A stretch of 64,000 bases of DNA from positions 1 to 64,000 of the forward strand of contig DBQQ01000031.1 in the NCBI GenBank assembly GCA_002305315.1, in the 5' to 3' direction. Below are positions 8,000 through 17,900 of the stretch, in pieces. Made by a program: the position numbers and the translations under genes. Source of the DNA: Clostridiales bacterium UBA1390 (GTDB lineage: Bacteria; Bacillota; Clostridia; Lachnospirales; Bianqueaceae). The stretch's first letter is position 1, and the number at the start of each line of letters is the position of its first letter. The notes beneath the pieces were generated by a model. That model saw nothing but the letters and a program-made list of their open reading frames with translations. It searched no databases and was not told where the DNA came from.

Positions 8000-9904
8000 T
8001 TACTCAAATTTCCGGTCATACAGCAACGCAGCAAGCAGCACCACAAAGCAGGAACCCGCATTATGTACCAGTGCGCCAGTAACCGGAGTAAGTATTTCCA
8101 GCAGAGACAGTACGATAGCCACAAAATTGATGTACATAGATAGAGTAATGCTAAACTGTATTGTCCTTACTGTAGCGTTGGAAAGCCGTTTCAAATAAGG
8201 GATCTTTGAGATGTCATCACTCATCAAGGCAATATCGGCAGCTTCCACCGCGATGTCACTGCCCATGCTTCCCATTGCCACGCCCACATCGGCAGTTTTC
8301 AGGGCAGGGGCATCATTTACGCCGTCTCCGATCATGCAGACCTTCCGGCCTGCTTCCCGCAGGGATTCCACATTCTGTACTTTTTCCTCCGGCAGTAATT
8401 CCGCCCGTACTTCTGAGATACCTGCTTGCTTTGCAAAATAATCAGCTGTTTTCCGGTTGTCACCGGTGAGCAGGACGGTACTGGTGTGCATGGCCGTAAG
8501 TCGAGAGACCATGTCTTTGGCTTCAGGACGCAGCACGTCAGACAAAGCGATCACGCCGATACAAACGCCCTTTTCCGCCACAAGAATAGAAGCTTTTCCT
8601 TCGGTATGAAGTTTTTCCAATGTACCATGAACCTGTCTGTCAACGGTAACGCCATACTCCAGAAGGTATTTTTCATTGCCGCAGAGTAGGCTCCTGCCGG
8701 AGACTTTTGCAGAAATACCCTTACCTGCTACCATCTTGAAATCCTCGGATTCTGTTAAAGGAAGATTCTGCTCTTTGGCTCCAGCTACGATTGCCTTGCC
8801 CAATGGATGTTCGCTTTTGTCCTCAGCCGATGCGGTTAATGTGAGTAGTTCCTTTTCCGTGAGCGAGGAATCAAAGGAAATGACATCACTGATTTCCAAA
8901 CGGCCATAGGTAAGCGTACCTGTCTTGTCGAAAGCAATCGTGTCTACCTTTCCCATCTTTTCCAACGATTCACCCGACTTAATGATAACTCCATGTTTTG
9001 TGGCCTGCCCAATAGCCGCCATAATAGCAGTGGGGGTTGCCAGCACCAAAGCGCAAGGACAAAACACGACCAGTACAGTAACGCCAGTCACGATGTTCCT
9101 GGTGAATACATAGGCCAGAATTGCAATCAGTAGAGCCACCGGCACCAGCCAGCTTGCCACCCGGTCAGCGATGCGCTGCATGGGAGCTTGCTTATTCTCC
9201 GCGTCCTCTACCATACGGATCAGCTTTTGTAGGGAGCTGTCCTCACCCACTTTTGTTGCTGTAATGTCAATGGATCCATAACGGTTGATGGTGCCACAGA
9301 ACACCTCGTCCCCAACTGCTTTATCCACGGGTAGAGATTCTCCAGTCATAATGGACTGATCTACCGATGTTTCTCCGTTCAGGATTTTCCCGTCTACCGG
9401 AATGATCTCTCCGGCCAGGATACGCAGTACATCCCCTTTCCGAATGTCCTCTGCGGGGATCATTTCTTCCTTCCTGTCCCGGATACGGCGTCCCTGTGTG
9501 GGCGCCAGACTGATCAATTTTTTCAAACCCTTTTTCGCGCGGTTTGTGGTTGCATCTTCCAGCAATGCGCCCAGTGCCATAATAAAGGCGACTTCGCCCG
9601 CCGCAAACAATTCTCCGATAGCGAGCGCTGCAAACATGGCGATACAGATCAATAGGGCAGAAGAAATTTTTGCGATACCTTGATTAAAAATCATTCGCCA
9701 AATTGCCAAGTACAGCAACGGGATGCCGCTGATAATGATGGTTACCCATGAGGGGTCAAAGGGTAAAAAGCGCAAGTGCACCTGCATTCCACCAAATTCT
9801 TCCATCAAATGCGGGACTAAATCCAGCAACAGAAAGGCTCCGGCCACAATGGTCATTGGCAATCCGGCCAGAAAATCATTGATTTTCTTCAGTGTCGTTA
9901 CCAC
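8000..9904 (-). CDS. Heavy-metal-translocating P1B-type ATPase
   Basis: The protein of about 634 residues has every P-type ATPase hallmark: actuator TGES, the membrane CPC motif (VFCPCALVLATP), phosphorylation site DKTGTLT, the P1B SEHPLGKA motif and the hinge GDGVNDAP. The N-terminal metal-binding HMA domain is absent. The class exports Cu+, Zn2+, Cd2+ or related ions; the metal cannot be fixed from motifs alone. GTG at 9904 is chosen because GAGAGGAGG lies six bases upstream; an in-frame start at 9937 has no such site. A divergent TetR-family gene lies 180 bp away, suggesting local regulation. Its base composition looks lower in GC than its neighbours, which hints at transfer. Confidence 0.9.
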   Translation of the reverse strand: MVTTLKKINDFLAGLPMTIVAGAFLLLDLVPHLMEEFGGMQVHLRFLPFDPSWVTIIISGIPLLYLAIWRMIFNQGIAKISSALLICIAMFAALAIGELFAAGEVAFIMALGALLEDATTNRAKKGLKKLISLAPTQGRRIRDRKEEMIPAEDIRKGDVLRILAGEIIPVDGKILNGETSVDQSIMTGESLPVDKAVGDEVFCGTINRYGSIDITATKVGEDSSLQKLIRMVEDAENKQAPMQRIADRVASWLVPVALLIAILAYVFTRNIVTGVTVLVVFCPCALVLATPTAIMAAIGQATKHGVIIKSGESLEKMGKVDTIAFDKTGTLTYGRLEISDVISFDSSLTEKELLTLTASAEDKSEHPLGKAIVAGAKEQNLPLTESEDFKMVAGKGISAKVSGRSLLCGNEKYLLEYGVTVDRQVHGTLEKLHTEGKASILVAEKGVCIGVIALSDVLRPEAKDMVSRLTAMHTSTVLLTGDNRKTADYFAKQAGISEVRAELLPEEKVQNVESLREAGRKVCMIGDGVNDAPALKTADVGVAMGSMGSDIAVEAADIALMSDDISKIPYLKRLSNATVRTIQFSITLSMYINFVAIVLSLLEILTPVTGALVHNAGSCFVVLLAALLYDRKFE

Positions 9905-9971
9905 AAATATCCTCCTCTCACGAAAGGTACTTGACAATGGTCAAATCCTTCCGTACAATAAATTTGATAGC

Positions 9972-10066
9972 GAACATTTTGTTCTCTTTTATTGTATGGA
10001 GAAAATGACCAGATAGCAATAGATAATTTTCTAAAAGTATTCGTTATCGAACACTTTTAGAAAATT
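9972..10066. promoter_or_regulatory. Divergent ATPase/TetR control region with inverted repeats
   Basis: A minus-strand promoter TTGCTA (10019-10014), 17 bp, TACAAT (9996-9991) faces the ATPase gene. A perfect 14-bp inverted repeat AATTTTCTAAAAGT / ACTTTTAGAAAATT (10025-10038 and 10053-10066) lies just before the tetR gene, and a smaller palindrome GAACA-TTT-TGTTC lies at 9972-9984. Similar words (TAGCGAACATTTT and TATCGAACACTTTT) occur near both. These are the natural candidates for TetR operators. Confidence 0.6.
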
Positions 10067-10086
10067 GTACAGAAAGGAAAAGGTAA

Positions 10087-10650
10087 ATGGATAGACGACA
10101 GCAAAAAACACGGGCGGCTATATTTCAGGCGTTTAGTACACTCTTGGCAGAACAAAGCTACAACCATATTACTGTTCAGGAAATCATCGACCTGGCTAAT
10201 GTAGGACGCACTACATTTTACGCTCATTTTGAGACAAAGGATGCGCTATTAAAAGCATTATGTGAAAACCTATTCGGCCATATCATTTCCAGCGCAAAAG
10301 ATTGTACCCACACCCATGGACTATACTCCAATGGTAGTGCGCCGAAATCCATTTTCTGCCATCTGCTTCAACACCTACAGGAAAATGACAATAATGTCCT
10401 TGGCTTACTCTCCTGTGAGAGCAGTGAGATTTTTCTCCGCTATTTCAAGGATAGCTTAAACGACTTAATTCAATCTCAATTTGTGGTACAAAACCATCAC
10501 ACCAATAAAAAATTACCGGATGACTTTTTAGTAAACCACATATCGGGTAGTTTTGTAGAAATGGTGCTCTGGTGGATCAAAGGAAGGATGAAGCAGACAC
10601 CCGAGGAATTGGATCGTTATTTTCGGGCTGTGATTGAACCAATTTTTTGA
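10087..10650 (+). CDS. TetR/AcrR-family transcriptional regulator
   Basis: A 187-residue protein with a TetR helix-turn-helix in residues 1-55, including ITVQEIIDLANVGRTTFYAHF, a typical recognition-helix region. The C-terminal half is helical and variable, as expected for a ligand-binding domain (TetR_C-like). It is divergent from the metal ATPase, with inverted repeats between them, so repression of the ATPase and of itself is the simplest reading. The signal it senses is unknown. An A/G-rich ribosome site (AAAGGAAAAGG) precedes the ATG. Confidence 0.85.
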   Translation: MDRRQQKTRAAIFQAFSTLLAEQSYNHITVQEIIDLANVGRTTFYAHFETKDALLKALCENLFGHIISSAKDCTHTHGLYSNGSAPKSIFCHLLQHLQENDNNVLGLLSCESSEIFLRYFKDSLNDLIQSQFVVQNHHTNKKLPDDFLVNHISGSFVEMVLWWIKGRMKQTPEELDRYFRAVIEPIF

Positions 10651-10814
10651 CGAGAAAATTCCGCTTTGCCGGATCCTTTCCTCTCCTCGGTGAAAAAAGA
10701 TATGTCTTAAGACCTTTTGCGCTTGCTTTTTGACCAGCGTTGTATAAGCTGACACTCATAGAAGTAAAACGCATCTTCGCAGAGAACGCAATCATACTGA
10801 AAATATCTGAAATC

Positions 10815-10860
10815 ACAAAAAACAGAAACAGCCCTCCGATCTGGAAGGCTGTTTCTGTAC
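10815..10860 (-). terminator. Rho-independent terminator downstream of tRNA-Arg
   Basis: Reading the minus strand, the arms ACAGAAACAGCC and GGCTGTTTCTGT form a 12-bp stem with a 12-nt loop and are followed by TTTTTT. It lies about 25 bp beyond the 3' end of the tRNA. Confidence 0.85.
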
Positions 10861-10882
10861 GAAAGGTTGTCCCTTTAGACGC

Positions 10883-10955
10883 TGCACCTGGAAGGATTCG
10901 AACCCTCGACGCGTGGCTCCGGAAGCCACCGCTCTATCCCCTGAGCTACAAGTGC
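10883..10955 (-). tRNA. tRNA-Arg (anticodon CCG)
   Basis: The minus strand folds into a full cloverleaf of 73 nt. The acceptor arms GCACTTG and CAGGTGC pair, the anticodon stem GTGGC/GCCAC encloses the loop TTCCGGA, and the T-arm has GGTTCGAATCC. The anticodon is CCG, reading CGG (Arg). The 3' CCA is not encoded. It is a single gene with its own terminator. The ATPase/TetR pair lies next to its 3' side, a common position for acquired DNA, although no att-like duplication was found. Confidence 0.95.
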
Positions 10956-11063
10956 ATTTTTGAGACCTTATAAGTATAGCCCAAAATGGGGAAAGATGCA
11001 AGCTTTTTTTGAAAAAACATGAAAAAGACTTTTGTTCCACTTCTCCTCCTCCGGAACTGGCAC

Positions 11064-11092
11064 TTGACTTTTCCCTTCCCCTCTTATATGAT
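11064..11092 (+). promoter_or_regulatory. Promoter of the DapA-family/reductase operon
   Basis: TTGACT (11064-11069), a 17-bp spacer and TATGAT (11087-11092) precede the DapA-family gene; AAGGGGGC is its ribosome site. Confidence 0.65.
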
Positions 11093-11123
11093 AGGATTAT
11101 CTCAAATCAAAGGGGGCTTATTT

Positions 11124-12053
11124 ATGAATCCTACATACCCGGGCGGCGTCTGGCCCGTGATGCTGACGCCTTTCACCGAAGAGAACAGAGTCGATGAGGC
11201 TGCGCTAGAAAAGCTGGTGGATTGGTATATTGACAGAGGCGTGGACGGTCTTTTTGCCGTCTGCCAGTCGAGTGAGATGTTCTTTCTCTCCTTCGAAGAA
11301 CGTGTACATATCACCGAATTGGTCGTACGGTTCGCCGCGGGGCGTGTTCCCGTCATCTCCAGCGGCCAAGTGTCTGAGGATCTGTCGGAACAGGTGCGGG
11401 AAGTGGAGGCCATCTGGAAGGCTGGCGCTGCCGCTGTCGTTCTGATCACCAATCGTTTTGCCAAAGAGAACGAGTCCGATGAAGTCTGGTTCTCGAATCT
11501 GTCACGCCTGTTAGATGCGGTGGACCCGTCGATTCCCCTGGGCTTCTATGAATGCCCCTATCCTTACAAACGAGTACTCGGGCCCGAATTGCTGCGCCGT
11601 TGTGCCGAGACTGGCCGTTTCTATCTGATGAAGGACACCTGTTGCGATGCCCAGATGCTGCGGGAAAAGATCGCGGCGATCGAGGGTACTCCCCTGCGGC
11701 TTTATAATGCGAACACCGCCACCCTGCTGGATTCTTTGCAGGCAGGTGCCGCCGGGTATTCCGGTGTCATGGCCAATTTTCATCCGGAACTCTACGTATG
11801 GCTCACGCGGCACTTCCAGGATTCCCCGGAACAAGCTGGGCTCTTGGCCGATTTTCTGACCATTGCTTCCTTTATCGAACATAAGCCATATCCAGTCAAT
11901 GCCAAGTATAATCTGCAGCTCGTAGGCATTGGAAACACCCTGATGACACGGACGCGTCCGGCATCGGATCTGAATGAGACCAACCGCTCGGAGGTTCGTC
12001 AGCTCAAGGAACTGTCCGATGCCATTGCCCAGCATCTGGAGGCCTCGTTATGA
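11124..12053 (+). CDS. Dihydrodipicolinate synthase / N-acetylneuraminate lyase family protein
   Basis: A protein of about 309 residues of the DapA/NanA TIM-barrel aldolase family. The Schiff-base lysine is visible in FYLMKDTCCD (about residue 170), and the partner tyrosine lies in GFYECPYPYK. The family makes or cleaves C-C bonds with pyruvate or a similar 2-oxo acid. The context is not lysine biosynthesis: the stop codon overlaps the start of a ketopantoate-reductase-like gene (ATGA), so the pair probably handles a sugar-acid or hydroxy-acid substrate. The ATG at 11124 is preferred over one at 11019 because of AAGGGGGC. Confidence 0.85.
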   Translation: MNPTYPGGVWPVMLTPFTEENRVDEAALEKLVDWYIDRGVDGLFAVCQSSEMFFLSFEERVHITELVVRFAAGRVPVISSGQVSEDLSEQVREVEAIWKAGAAAVVLITNRFAKENESDEVWFSNLSRLLDAVDPSIPLGFYECPYPYKRVLGPELLRRCAETGRFYLMKDTCCDAQMLREKIAAIEGTPLRLYNANTATLLDSLQAGAAGYSGVMANFHPELYVWLTRHFQDSPEQAGLLADFLTIASFIEHKPYPVNAKYNLQLVGIGNTLMTRTRPASDLNETNRSEVRQLKELSDAIAQHLEASL

Positions 12054-12973
12054 AAACAGTAGCACTCATCGGAGCAGGCGCCGTCGGCGCCTATTTCATC
12101 TGGGGGATGCAGGATGCGCTGGGAGCCGATTTCTGCGTGGTCGCGCAGGGGGAGCGCAAAACCCGCCTGGAACGGGATGGCCTATGGATCAATGATCGCT
12201 TGTATCATCCGCTTGTGAAGACGCCTGAGGAGGCCCACGGAGTGGATCTGCTTCTGGTTTCCACAAAATACGGGGCATTGTCCTCTATTTTGCCGGATAT
12301 TGCAGCAGTCGTGGACGACCATACGGCGGTCATCAGCCTTCTCAACGGAGTGGATAGTGAGGAAATCATCGGCGGATATATCGGCATGGAACATATGCTC
12401 TATGCGGTCATGCGGATTGCGGCGGAACGGGATCAGAACCGCATCTTCTTTGATCCGGAGGCTACCCAGGGAGTTTATTTCGGCGAGGCTCATCATCAAA
12501 GTCCGACGCCCCGTGTACAGGAGGTATCGGATCTTCTTGCCCGAACCCGTGTCCATCATCAGTTTTTCCCGAATATTCTTACGACACTCTGGGTGAAGTT
12601 TGCAGGCAATGTTTCCAACAATCTGCCCCAAGCCATTCTGGGCGCTGGTGTCGGCATCTACCTGGTCAGTACGCATGCCGCTTTTATCGCACAGAAGATG
12701 TGGGATGAGGTCTCGCGGCTGGCCCAGACGAAGGGGATTGACGTGGGGCCCTTTGAGCCGGAGGCCTGGGCGGGGCGCAAAAATGCGCGTTTCTCCACGC
12801 TTCAAGATCTGGATCATAAGCGCCATACCGAGGTGGACATGCTGGCGGGTACTGTGATTCGTCTATCGCAGGAAGCCGGCCTTGCGGCGCCCTACTGCAC
12901 CTTTGCCTACCATGCCATCAAGGCGCTGGAAGAAAAAAATGATGGACGGTTTGATTTTGACACCATGTGCTAA
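12050..12973 (+). CDS. Ketopantoate reductase (PanE/ApbA)-family oxidoreductase
   Basis: The 307-residue protein has an N-terminal Rossmann motif GAGAVGAYF (residues 7-15) and a C-terminal helical domain with WVKFAGNVSNN, matching the catalytic Lys/Asn region of ketopantoate reductases. The family reduces 2-oxo acids with NADPH. No other pantothenate gene is near, and it is translationally coupled to a DapA-family aldolase, so it may reduce that enzyme's product rather than ketopantoate. A strong bidirectional terminator follows. Confidence 0.8.
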   Translation: MKTVALIGAGAVGAYFIWGMQDALGADFCVVAQGERKTRLERDGLWINDRLYHPLVKTPEEAHGVDLLLVSTKYGALSSILPDIAAVVDDHTAVISLLNGVDSEEIIGGYIGMEHMLYAVMRIAAERDQNRIFFDPEATQGVYFGEAHHQSPTPRVQEVSDLLARTRVHHQFFPNILTTLWVKFAGNVSNNLPQAILGAGVGIYLVSTHAAFIAQKMWDEVSRLAQTKGIDVGPFEPEAWAGRKNARFSTLQDLDHKRHTEVDMLAGTVIRLSQEAGLAAPYCTFAYHAIKALEEKNDGRFDFDTMC

Positions 12974-12980
12974 TGCTATA

Positions 12981-13026
12981 AAAAAGGATCCGTGAGAAAC
13001 GTAAACTCGTTCTCAGGATCCTTTTT
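12981..13026. terminator. Bidirectional terminator between convergent operons
   Basis: The arms AAAAAGGATCC-GTGAGAA and TTCTC-AGGATCCTTTTT form a long hairpin flanked by A-run and T-run, so it can work in both directions. It separates the reductase gene from the rsmA operon. Confidence 0.85.
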
Positions 13027-13028
13027 CT

Positions 13029-13625
13029 CTATTTCACACACCGAAGCACATGAAAACCAGACTGCCGCGCTATGGTTTCACAGTTTCCGAAGATCTGCGT
13101 CAGTTCCTTCACCGCTGACGGTGCCCCCTGATTCTTACGAATCACCACATAGAGGCGTCCCGTCGGCACGAGCCAGTCATAGGACTTACGAAACAGATCA
13201 TAGATTACGGCCTTACCGGCACGGATCGGAGGATTCGTAATGACCACATCTGCCTTGCCGGTCGGGACATCTTCTGCTGTCCCGACCAGGATTCGATCTG
13301 AGACCTGGTTTTCCGCTGCATTCCGCCGCGCGAGATCCATGGCACGCTCATTGACATCAATCAGGTGAAACTGGACGCTTGGCGAAAGCGCCGCCAGACT
13401 GATCCCAATAGGACCATATCCGCAGCCCAGATCGATGGCTTTTCCCGTCAGATGCGGCTCTTCCTTCCGAACCGCATGAATCAGAATATCCGAGCCGTGA
13501 TCCACCCGATCTATGGAAAAGACGCCGTGGTCCGTCCAAAATCGAAACGGCTGCCCTTCTAATTCGTATCGGATCTGTTTCTCTTCCGAAAGGGAAGAAG
13601 GATCCACAGAATAATAATGTTCCAT
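13029..13625 (-). CDS. RsmC-like class I SAM methyltransferase
   Basis: A protein of about 198 residues with the SAM-binding motif DLGCGYGPIG and the catalytic NPP motif in ITNPPIRAGK. NPP(I/F)RAGK is characteristic of the small RsmC-like methyltransferases (16S rRNA guanine-1207 N2 family; YbxB-type in Firmicutes). It is downstream of rsmA in the same operon, supporting a role in rRNA modification. ATG at 13625 is preferred over a TTG at 13634 that would sit against the GGAGG. Confidence 0.85.
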   Translation of the reverse strand: MEHYYSVDPSSLSEEKQIRYELEGQPFRFWTDHGVFSIDRVDHGSDILIHAVRKEEPHLTGKAIDLGCGYGPIGISLAALSPSVQFHLIDVNERAMDLARRNAAENQVSDRILVGTAEDVPTGKADVVITNPPIRAGKAVIYDLFRKSYDWLVPTGRLYVVIRKNQGAPSAVKELTQIFGNCETIARQSGFHVLRCVK

Positions 13626-13630
13626 TCGTG

Positions 13631-14497
13631 TCAATCCTCCATCAGGGCATCTGATAACGCCGCAAACTGCTGCAATGTGAGTGCTTCCCCACGAATCTGT
13701 TCGGATATGCCCAAGCTTTCCAAAGCTTCCAGTATTCGCTCTTTGTCCAGAGCAAGCGCCTCCGCATTGCGAAGACAGTTTACGAGGGTCTTACGCCGCT
13801 GCCCAAAGGCCGCTCGAATGAGAGAAAACATCCTCTTTTCATCTTTTACCGACACGGGCTTTTCTTTATACGTGGTTAGCTGCAGCACTGCCGATCCCAC
13901 CTTGGGACGGGGCATAAAACAATTCTGGGGCACAAACGCCGCGATATATGCCTCTGCATAATACTGTACTGCCAGACTCAGCGCACCGTAATCTTTAGAT
14001 CCCGGCCCGGCCTGAATTCGTCTGGCCACTTCTTCTTGCACCATCACAGTCATTCCCGCTAAGGGTATGCCGCTCTCAAACAGCCCCATAATAATCGGGG
14101 TGGTAATATAGTAGGGGAGATTGGCAATCACTTTAATGGGCCGATGAATCCCCTTCTCTTCCAACAGGGCTTTCACATCCAGTTTCAGAAAGTCCTGATG
14201 AATCAATGTTACATTCGAATACGCTTTGAGATTTTCCTGAAGAATGGGAATCAACCGATCGTCAATCTCCACGGCGATCACTTCTCTGGCATGTTCTGCC
14301 AGCGCCTGCGTCAGACTGCCGATACCTGGGCCAATCTCCACGCAGACATCCTCTGCTTGTACATCGGCTGCCCGAATGATTTTATCCAGTACATGAAGAT
14401 CAATCAAAAAATTCTGTCCAAACTTCTTCAGGAACTGAAAATCATTCGATTGCAAAATCTCGATTGTCTTCGCTGGGGACGCAATTCTCTCCTCCAT
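13631..14497 (-). CDS. rsmA: 16S rRNA adenine dimethyltransferase RsmA (KsgA)
   Basis: The 288-residue protein begins with the family signature KKFGQNFLID, followed by the SAM site VEIGPGIGSLTQ and the catalytic NLPYYITTP motif. RsmA dimethylates two adjacent adenines near the 3' end of 16S rRNA as a late step of 30S maturation. The length is normal for the family. GGAAGGAG precedes the ATG. It lies between a BlaI-like repressor gene and an RsmC-like gene, all leftward, with about 30 bp to blaI. Confidence 0.95.
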   Translation of the reverse strand: MEERIASPAKTIEILQSNDFQFLKKFGQNFLIDLHVLDKIIRAADVQAEDVCVEIGPGIGSLTQALAEHAREVIAVEIDDRLIPILQENLKAYSNVTLIHQDFLKLDVKALLEEKGIHRPIKVIANLPYYITTPIIMGLFESGIPLAGMTVMVQEEVARRIQAGPGSKDYGALSLAVQYYAEAYIAAFVPQNCFMPRPKVGSAVLQLTTYKEKPVSVKDEKRMFSLIRAAFGQRRKTLVNCLRNAEALALDKERILEALESLGISEQIRGEALTLQQFAALSDALMED

Positions 14498-14526
14498 GCG
14501 CTACTCCTTCCCTCTATGTCGTATGG

Positions 14527-14892
14527 TCACTCCAGCTCTTCCAGGAAGTCTTTCAACTCCTGAATCTCCTTTTTGCTGACCGTCTTCCCATCATACAGAG
14601 CGGTCACAAAATTCTTCATAGAATTGCCATACAGCGTAGAGAAAATGGACTTGCTTTCCGCCTGCAGATATTCGTCTTCAGGCACCAGAGCAGAATACAG
14701 GTTGATCTTCCCCTGTTTCTCCATTTTGACAAACCCTTTATCTTCTAATCGTGAGAGGAACGACAGAATCGTATTGGGCAGCACTTTACGGCTGGGGTCC
14801 ATCCGAGCCTCTATTTCCATACGAGTAATCGGACCATCTGCGTTCCATATAATCATCATCAATTCTAACTCCGACTGCGGTAACCGTTTCAT
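14527..14892 (-). CDS. BlaI/MecI-family transcriptional repressor
   Basis: A 121-residue protein with the BlaI/MecI winged-helix pattern: LPQSELELMMIIWNADGPITR at the N-terminus, then TILSFLSRLEDKGFV. Family members are dimeric repressors cleaved when a BlaR1-type membrane protease is triggered. Such a protease gene lies immediately upstream on the same strand. A promoter-like TTGACA-17-CATAGT starts about 60 bp upstream of the ATG, and AGGAGG is the ribosome site. The C-terminal dimerisation region is present. Confidence 0.9.
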   Translation of the reverse strand: MKRLPQSELELMMIIWNADGPITRMEIEARMDPSRKVLPNTILSFLSRLEDKGFVKMEKQGKINLYSALVPEDEYLQAESKSIFSTLYGNSMKNFVTALYDGKTVSKKEIQELKDFLEELE

Positions 14893-14969
14893 GCGTTTCC
14901 TCCTTATATTCTTTCATCACCGTTCACTATGACACATTTTTTACCCTTTGTCAATGTTTTTTTTCGACT

Positions 14970-17900
14970 TTAGATGTCTTCTACCGACACAAGTTGCTCC
15001 CCTTCGTTGGCTGGCGTCGTATAGAAGGTATAGGCTTCTACGGTGCCGCCGGCCACAAACTCATTCCGTGCCGCCTGATATTCTTCGTCCGTCAGCTGCT
15101 GTCCGTTCACCTCATAGGATTCCTCTTCTCCCATTCCGATATGGTAGGAGAAGACTTCCTGCATCTGCCCGTCGATCAGTGTGCGATACACGTAATCCTG
15201 CTCGCCGCCACACAATAGATAGGCTCTGCCATCCTTATGGAGAATCTGCACACTGGGCTGCACGCTTGTTCCAATGTTCAGTACACGGCCCGTATAAATT
15301 TGTACCGCCTGCCCGTCCTGGTACTGATAGATTTCTTCCCGGTACGCGCCTGTATATTCGTTTGCCTCATCCACCTGAGAATAAGCGCAGTAGAACTCCA
15401 TCACCCCGTCTCCGTCGAAATCCACCAGTTTGGCCATGCATAATCCCTGAAACATGGAATACACCTGCGTGGCTACGCCGTATGACATCTGCAATTCCGC
15501 CAATAATTCTCGGAATACTGTACGTTCTGGACTCTCCTCCACGGGCTGGGATGGAATCTCCACGATATCCCGCGGCTGGGCCTCGCTCCAGTCTCCGTCC
15601 CAGTCGCTGGTTGTGAGCGTCCCTGTATCTGCGGCTTCTCTAAGCGCCTCCTGTAATGCATCGATCCGCTGCTCCGCAATCTGCGCCCCAGCATCCATCT
15701 CCTGCACCCAGCCTCCCACCTCCCAGGCATTGAGCTGCTGCCTGAGTTCATTGGAACTCATTTCCACCCCATTATAGCTGCTCTGTGTACCGGCCTGCCG
15801 CCCATAATCATACTGTACCACGGGTACCATCTGCCCATCTTCCAAAGCATAATAGTATCCGCGATCCCCGATATAATCTGTGCTCCAGCGCAGATATATG
15901 CGGTTGTCTTTTTGCAGGAAGATCGTGGTGAATCCGTAGTCCCCGCTCTCTCTGGCCATCTGAGAATCCCAGAGCAAGACGGCGCCGTCTTCTGTATAGC
16001 CATAGATCTGCTCCCAATTGACGCCCCATTCGAACTCCCGATTCTCTTCCCGGAACGTACAATAGAGTTCTGCGGTCCCATCTCCATCAAAGTCGAGCAG
16101 CCGGCAGATTCCCATCTGATCGTATGTCTGTTCCAGGCCTTCGATAATATCCAGATATTCCGCGGCTATACGTCTTGTACGACTGGCCACCAGGGTACTC
16201 TCATCATAGACATAAGGTTCTACGCTGCTCCAACACGCCGCATCGGATGGCAGAATCAATTTTCCTTCTGATACGCCTGTACGGAGCGCCTCCCATGTAT
16301 CCACCGTCAAGTCCTGCATACTTTGTTCAGGCTCTTGGAAATCAATCACCTGTTCTAACGCACCCTCCAGCATATGATTCATTTGTATGCAGTAATCCTC
16401 TAATGAAAGAACCCCGCCGTTGATCTGTGCCGTCCCCTCTTCCCAGCTGGTCTCGTCATATTGCCAGATAGATTCCATCCGCCCATTGTGGAACTCCCAG
16501 AAATCTCCCTGCAATTCCGGCGTCACAGACGCCCAACGCAGCATATAACGATCATCCTGGTGAATCAACCATATCTTGGGGTCTTCTTCGGTTCCGGAAA
16601 GCGACGCCTCTTCCTCCCACAGCAGCTCAGGCTGTCCATCCCGGTACTGATAGATTCTCAGCCAGGCTGTATTCTCCCGACTGCCTGCACACAGAAGCTC
16701 CGGAACTCCATCCATGCTGAAATCCAGAAGACGAACCGTCCCCGTAACCTCATCCGGCCACAGATCCTCGACCACAGAAAGATAGGTCTGCGCCAGAAGT
16801 CCGTCTGCCGTTACCTGGGGATCCTCCGAAACAGAGTCTTCCCCCACGCTCTCCTCCGCCTGCTGTCCTATCGGCTTTTCCTCTGGAATCGACGTTCCGC
16901 TGCCCCGGCTCAGCGTGGTCAACAGGCTTGCTGCCGCCAGGCCGAGCAGAAGCACGGCGCAGATGCCATACGCCTTATGCAGCCTGTTGCCGCGAACGAC
17001 TTGGACAAAACGATCCTTCATCCGCTCGATCCGGCTCCCAAAGCAGGTGGAAAACTCCATCTTCTCCTCCTGCTTACGCACCATATACTTCAGGAGCACT
17101 TCACTGTATTCCTTGCGCTGCGCCGCTTCCATGTCCTGTACCACCTGAGAATCACAGAGAATCTCGATATCATCGCTCATCTCCCGATACATCAGAGCCG
17201 TGGCCGGATTGAACCAGTGAACGACGCGTACCAGAAGCATCAGGCTCTTCACCCAGACATCGTGCCGTTTCAAATGAGAAAGCTCATGGCGAAAGATGTA
17301 TTCCAGCTCCTTCGCGGTATAGCGTCCCTCCGGAATGACCAGAATCGGGTCTATGAGCCCCAGCATCATCGGGGATGTGATCCGCTTGCATACGCGAATC
17401 TGTACACGGTGTGTGACGCCCAGCAGATCCCGATATTCGTCAAAATATCGGCGTATTTCCTGCCCCAGCGGCGCGTAGGACCATCGCAATAAATATCTGC
17501 GCTGGTACAGATAACTCCCTAAAAACCAGACGGCCGTAATCCCCATGCCTCCTAACCAGATCCAGGGAATCATTTGCCACACAAGGTTCCAGTCGAATCC
17601 TGCTGCCGTCGCCGGCGCTTCCACGGGATTATCCACATGCCCCTGCGATGGTTCTTCATCGCGAACCGGGGAGTTCCCTCCCGTTTCCGGGATCTCTATG
17701 GAATCGGTTCCTGTATGCTCTGGCACAGACGTTTGCGCAGGAGTCTGCGGCCCCTCTGCCTCGACGGACTGCGGCAGTTCTATGGTCAGTACCGGATTGG
17801 AAATAGAAACATCAAAAGGAAGCAGCATACGCACTGCCAGCACGATCCAGAATACATATCTCCACTTCCGACCGATCCGATTGCGTAAGAGCCGTGTGAT

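Noticed and set aside
10577-10816. Minus-strand 79-codon frame between tetR and the tRNA
   Set aside because: It overlaps the tetR end, lacks a good ribosome site, and no family is recognised.
16461-17492. Plus-strand open frame of 343 codons
   Set aside because: Antisense to the BlaR1-like gene; no start signal or domain.
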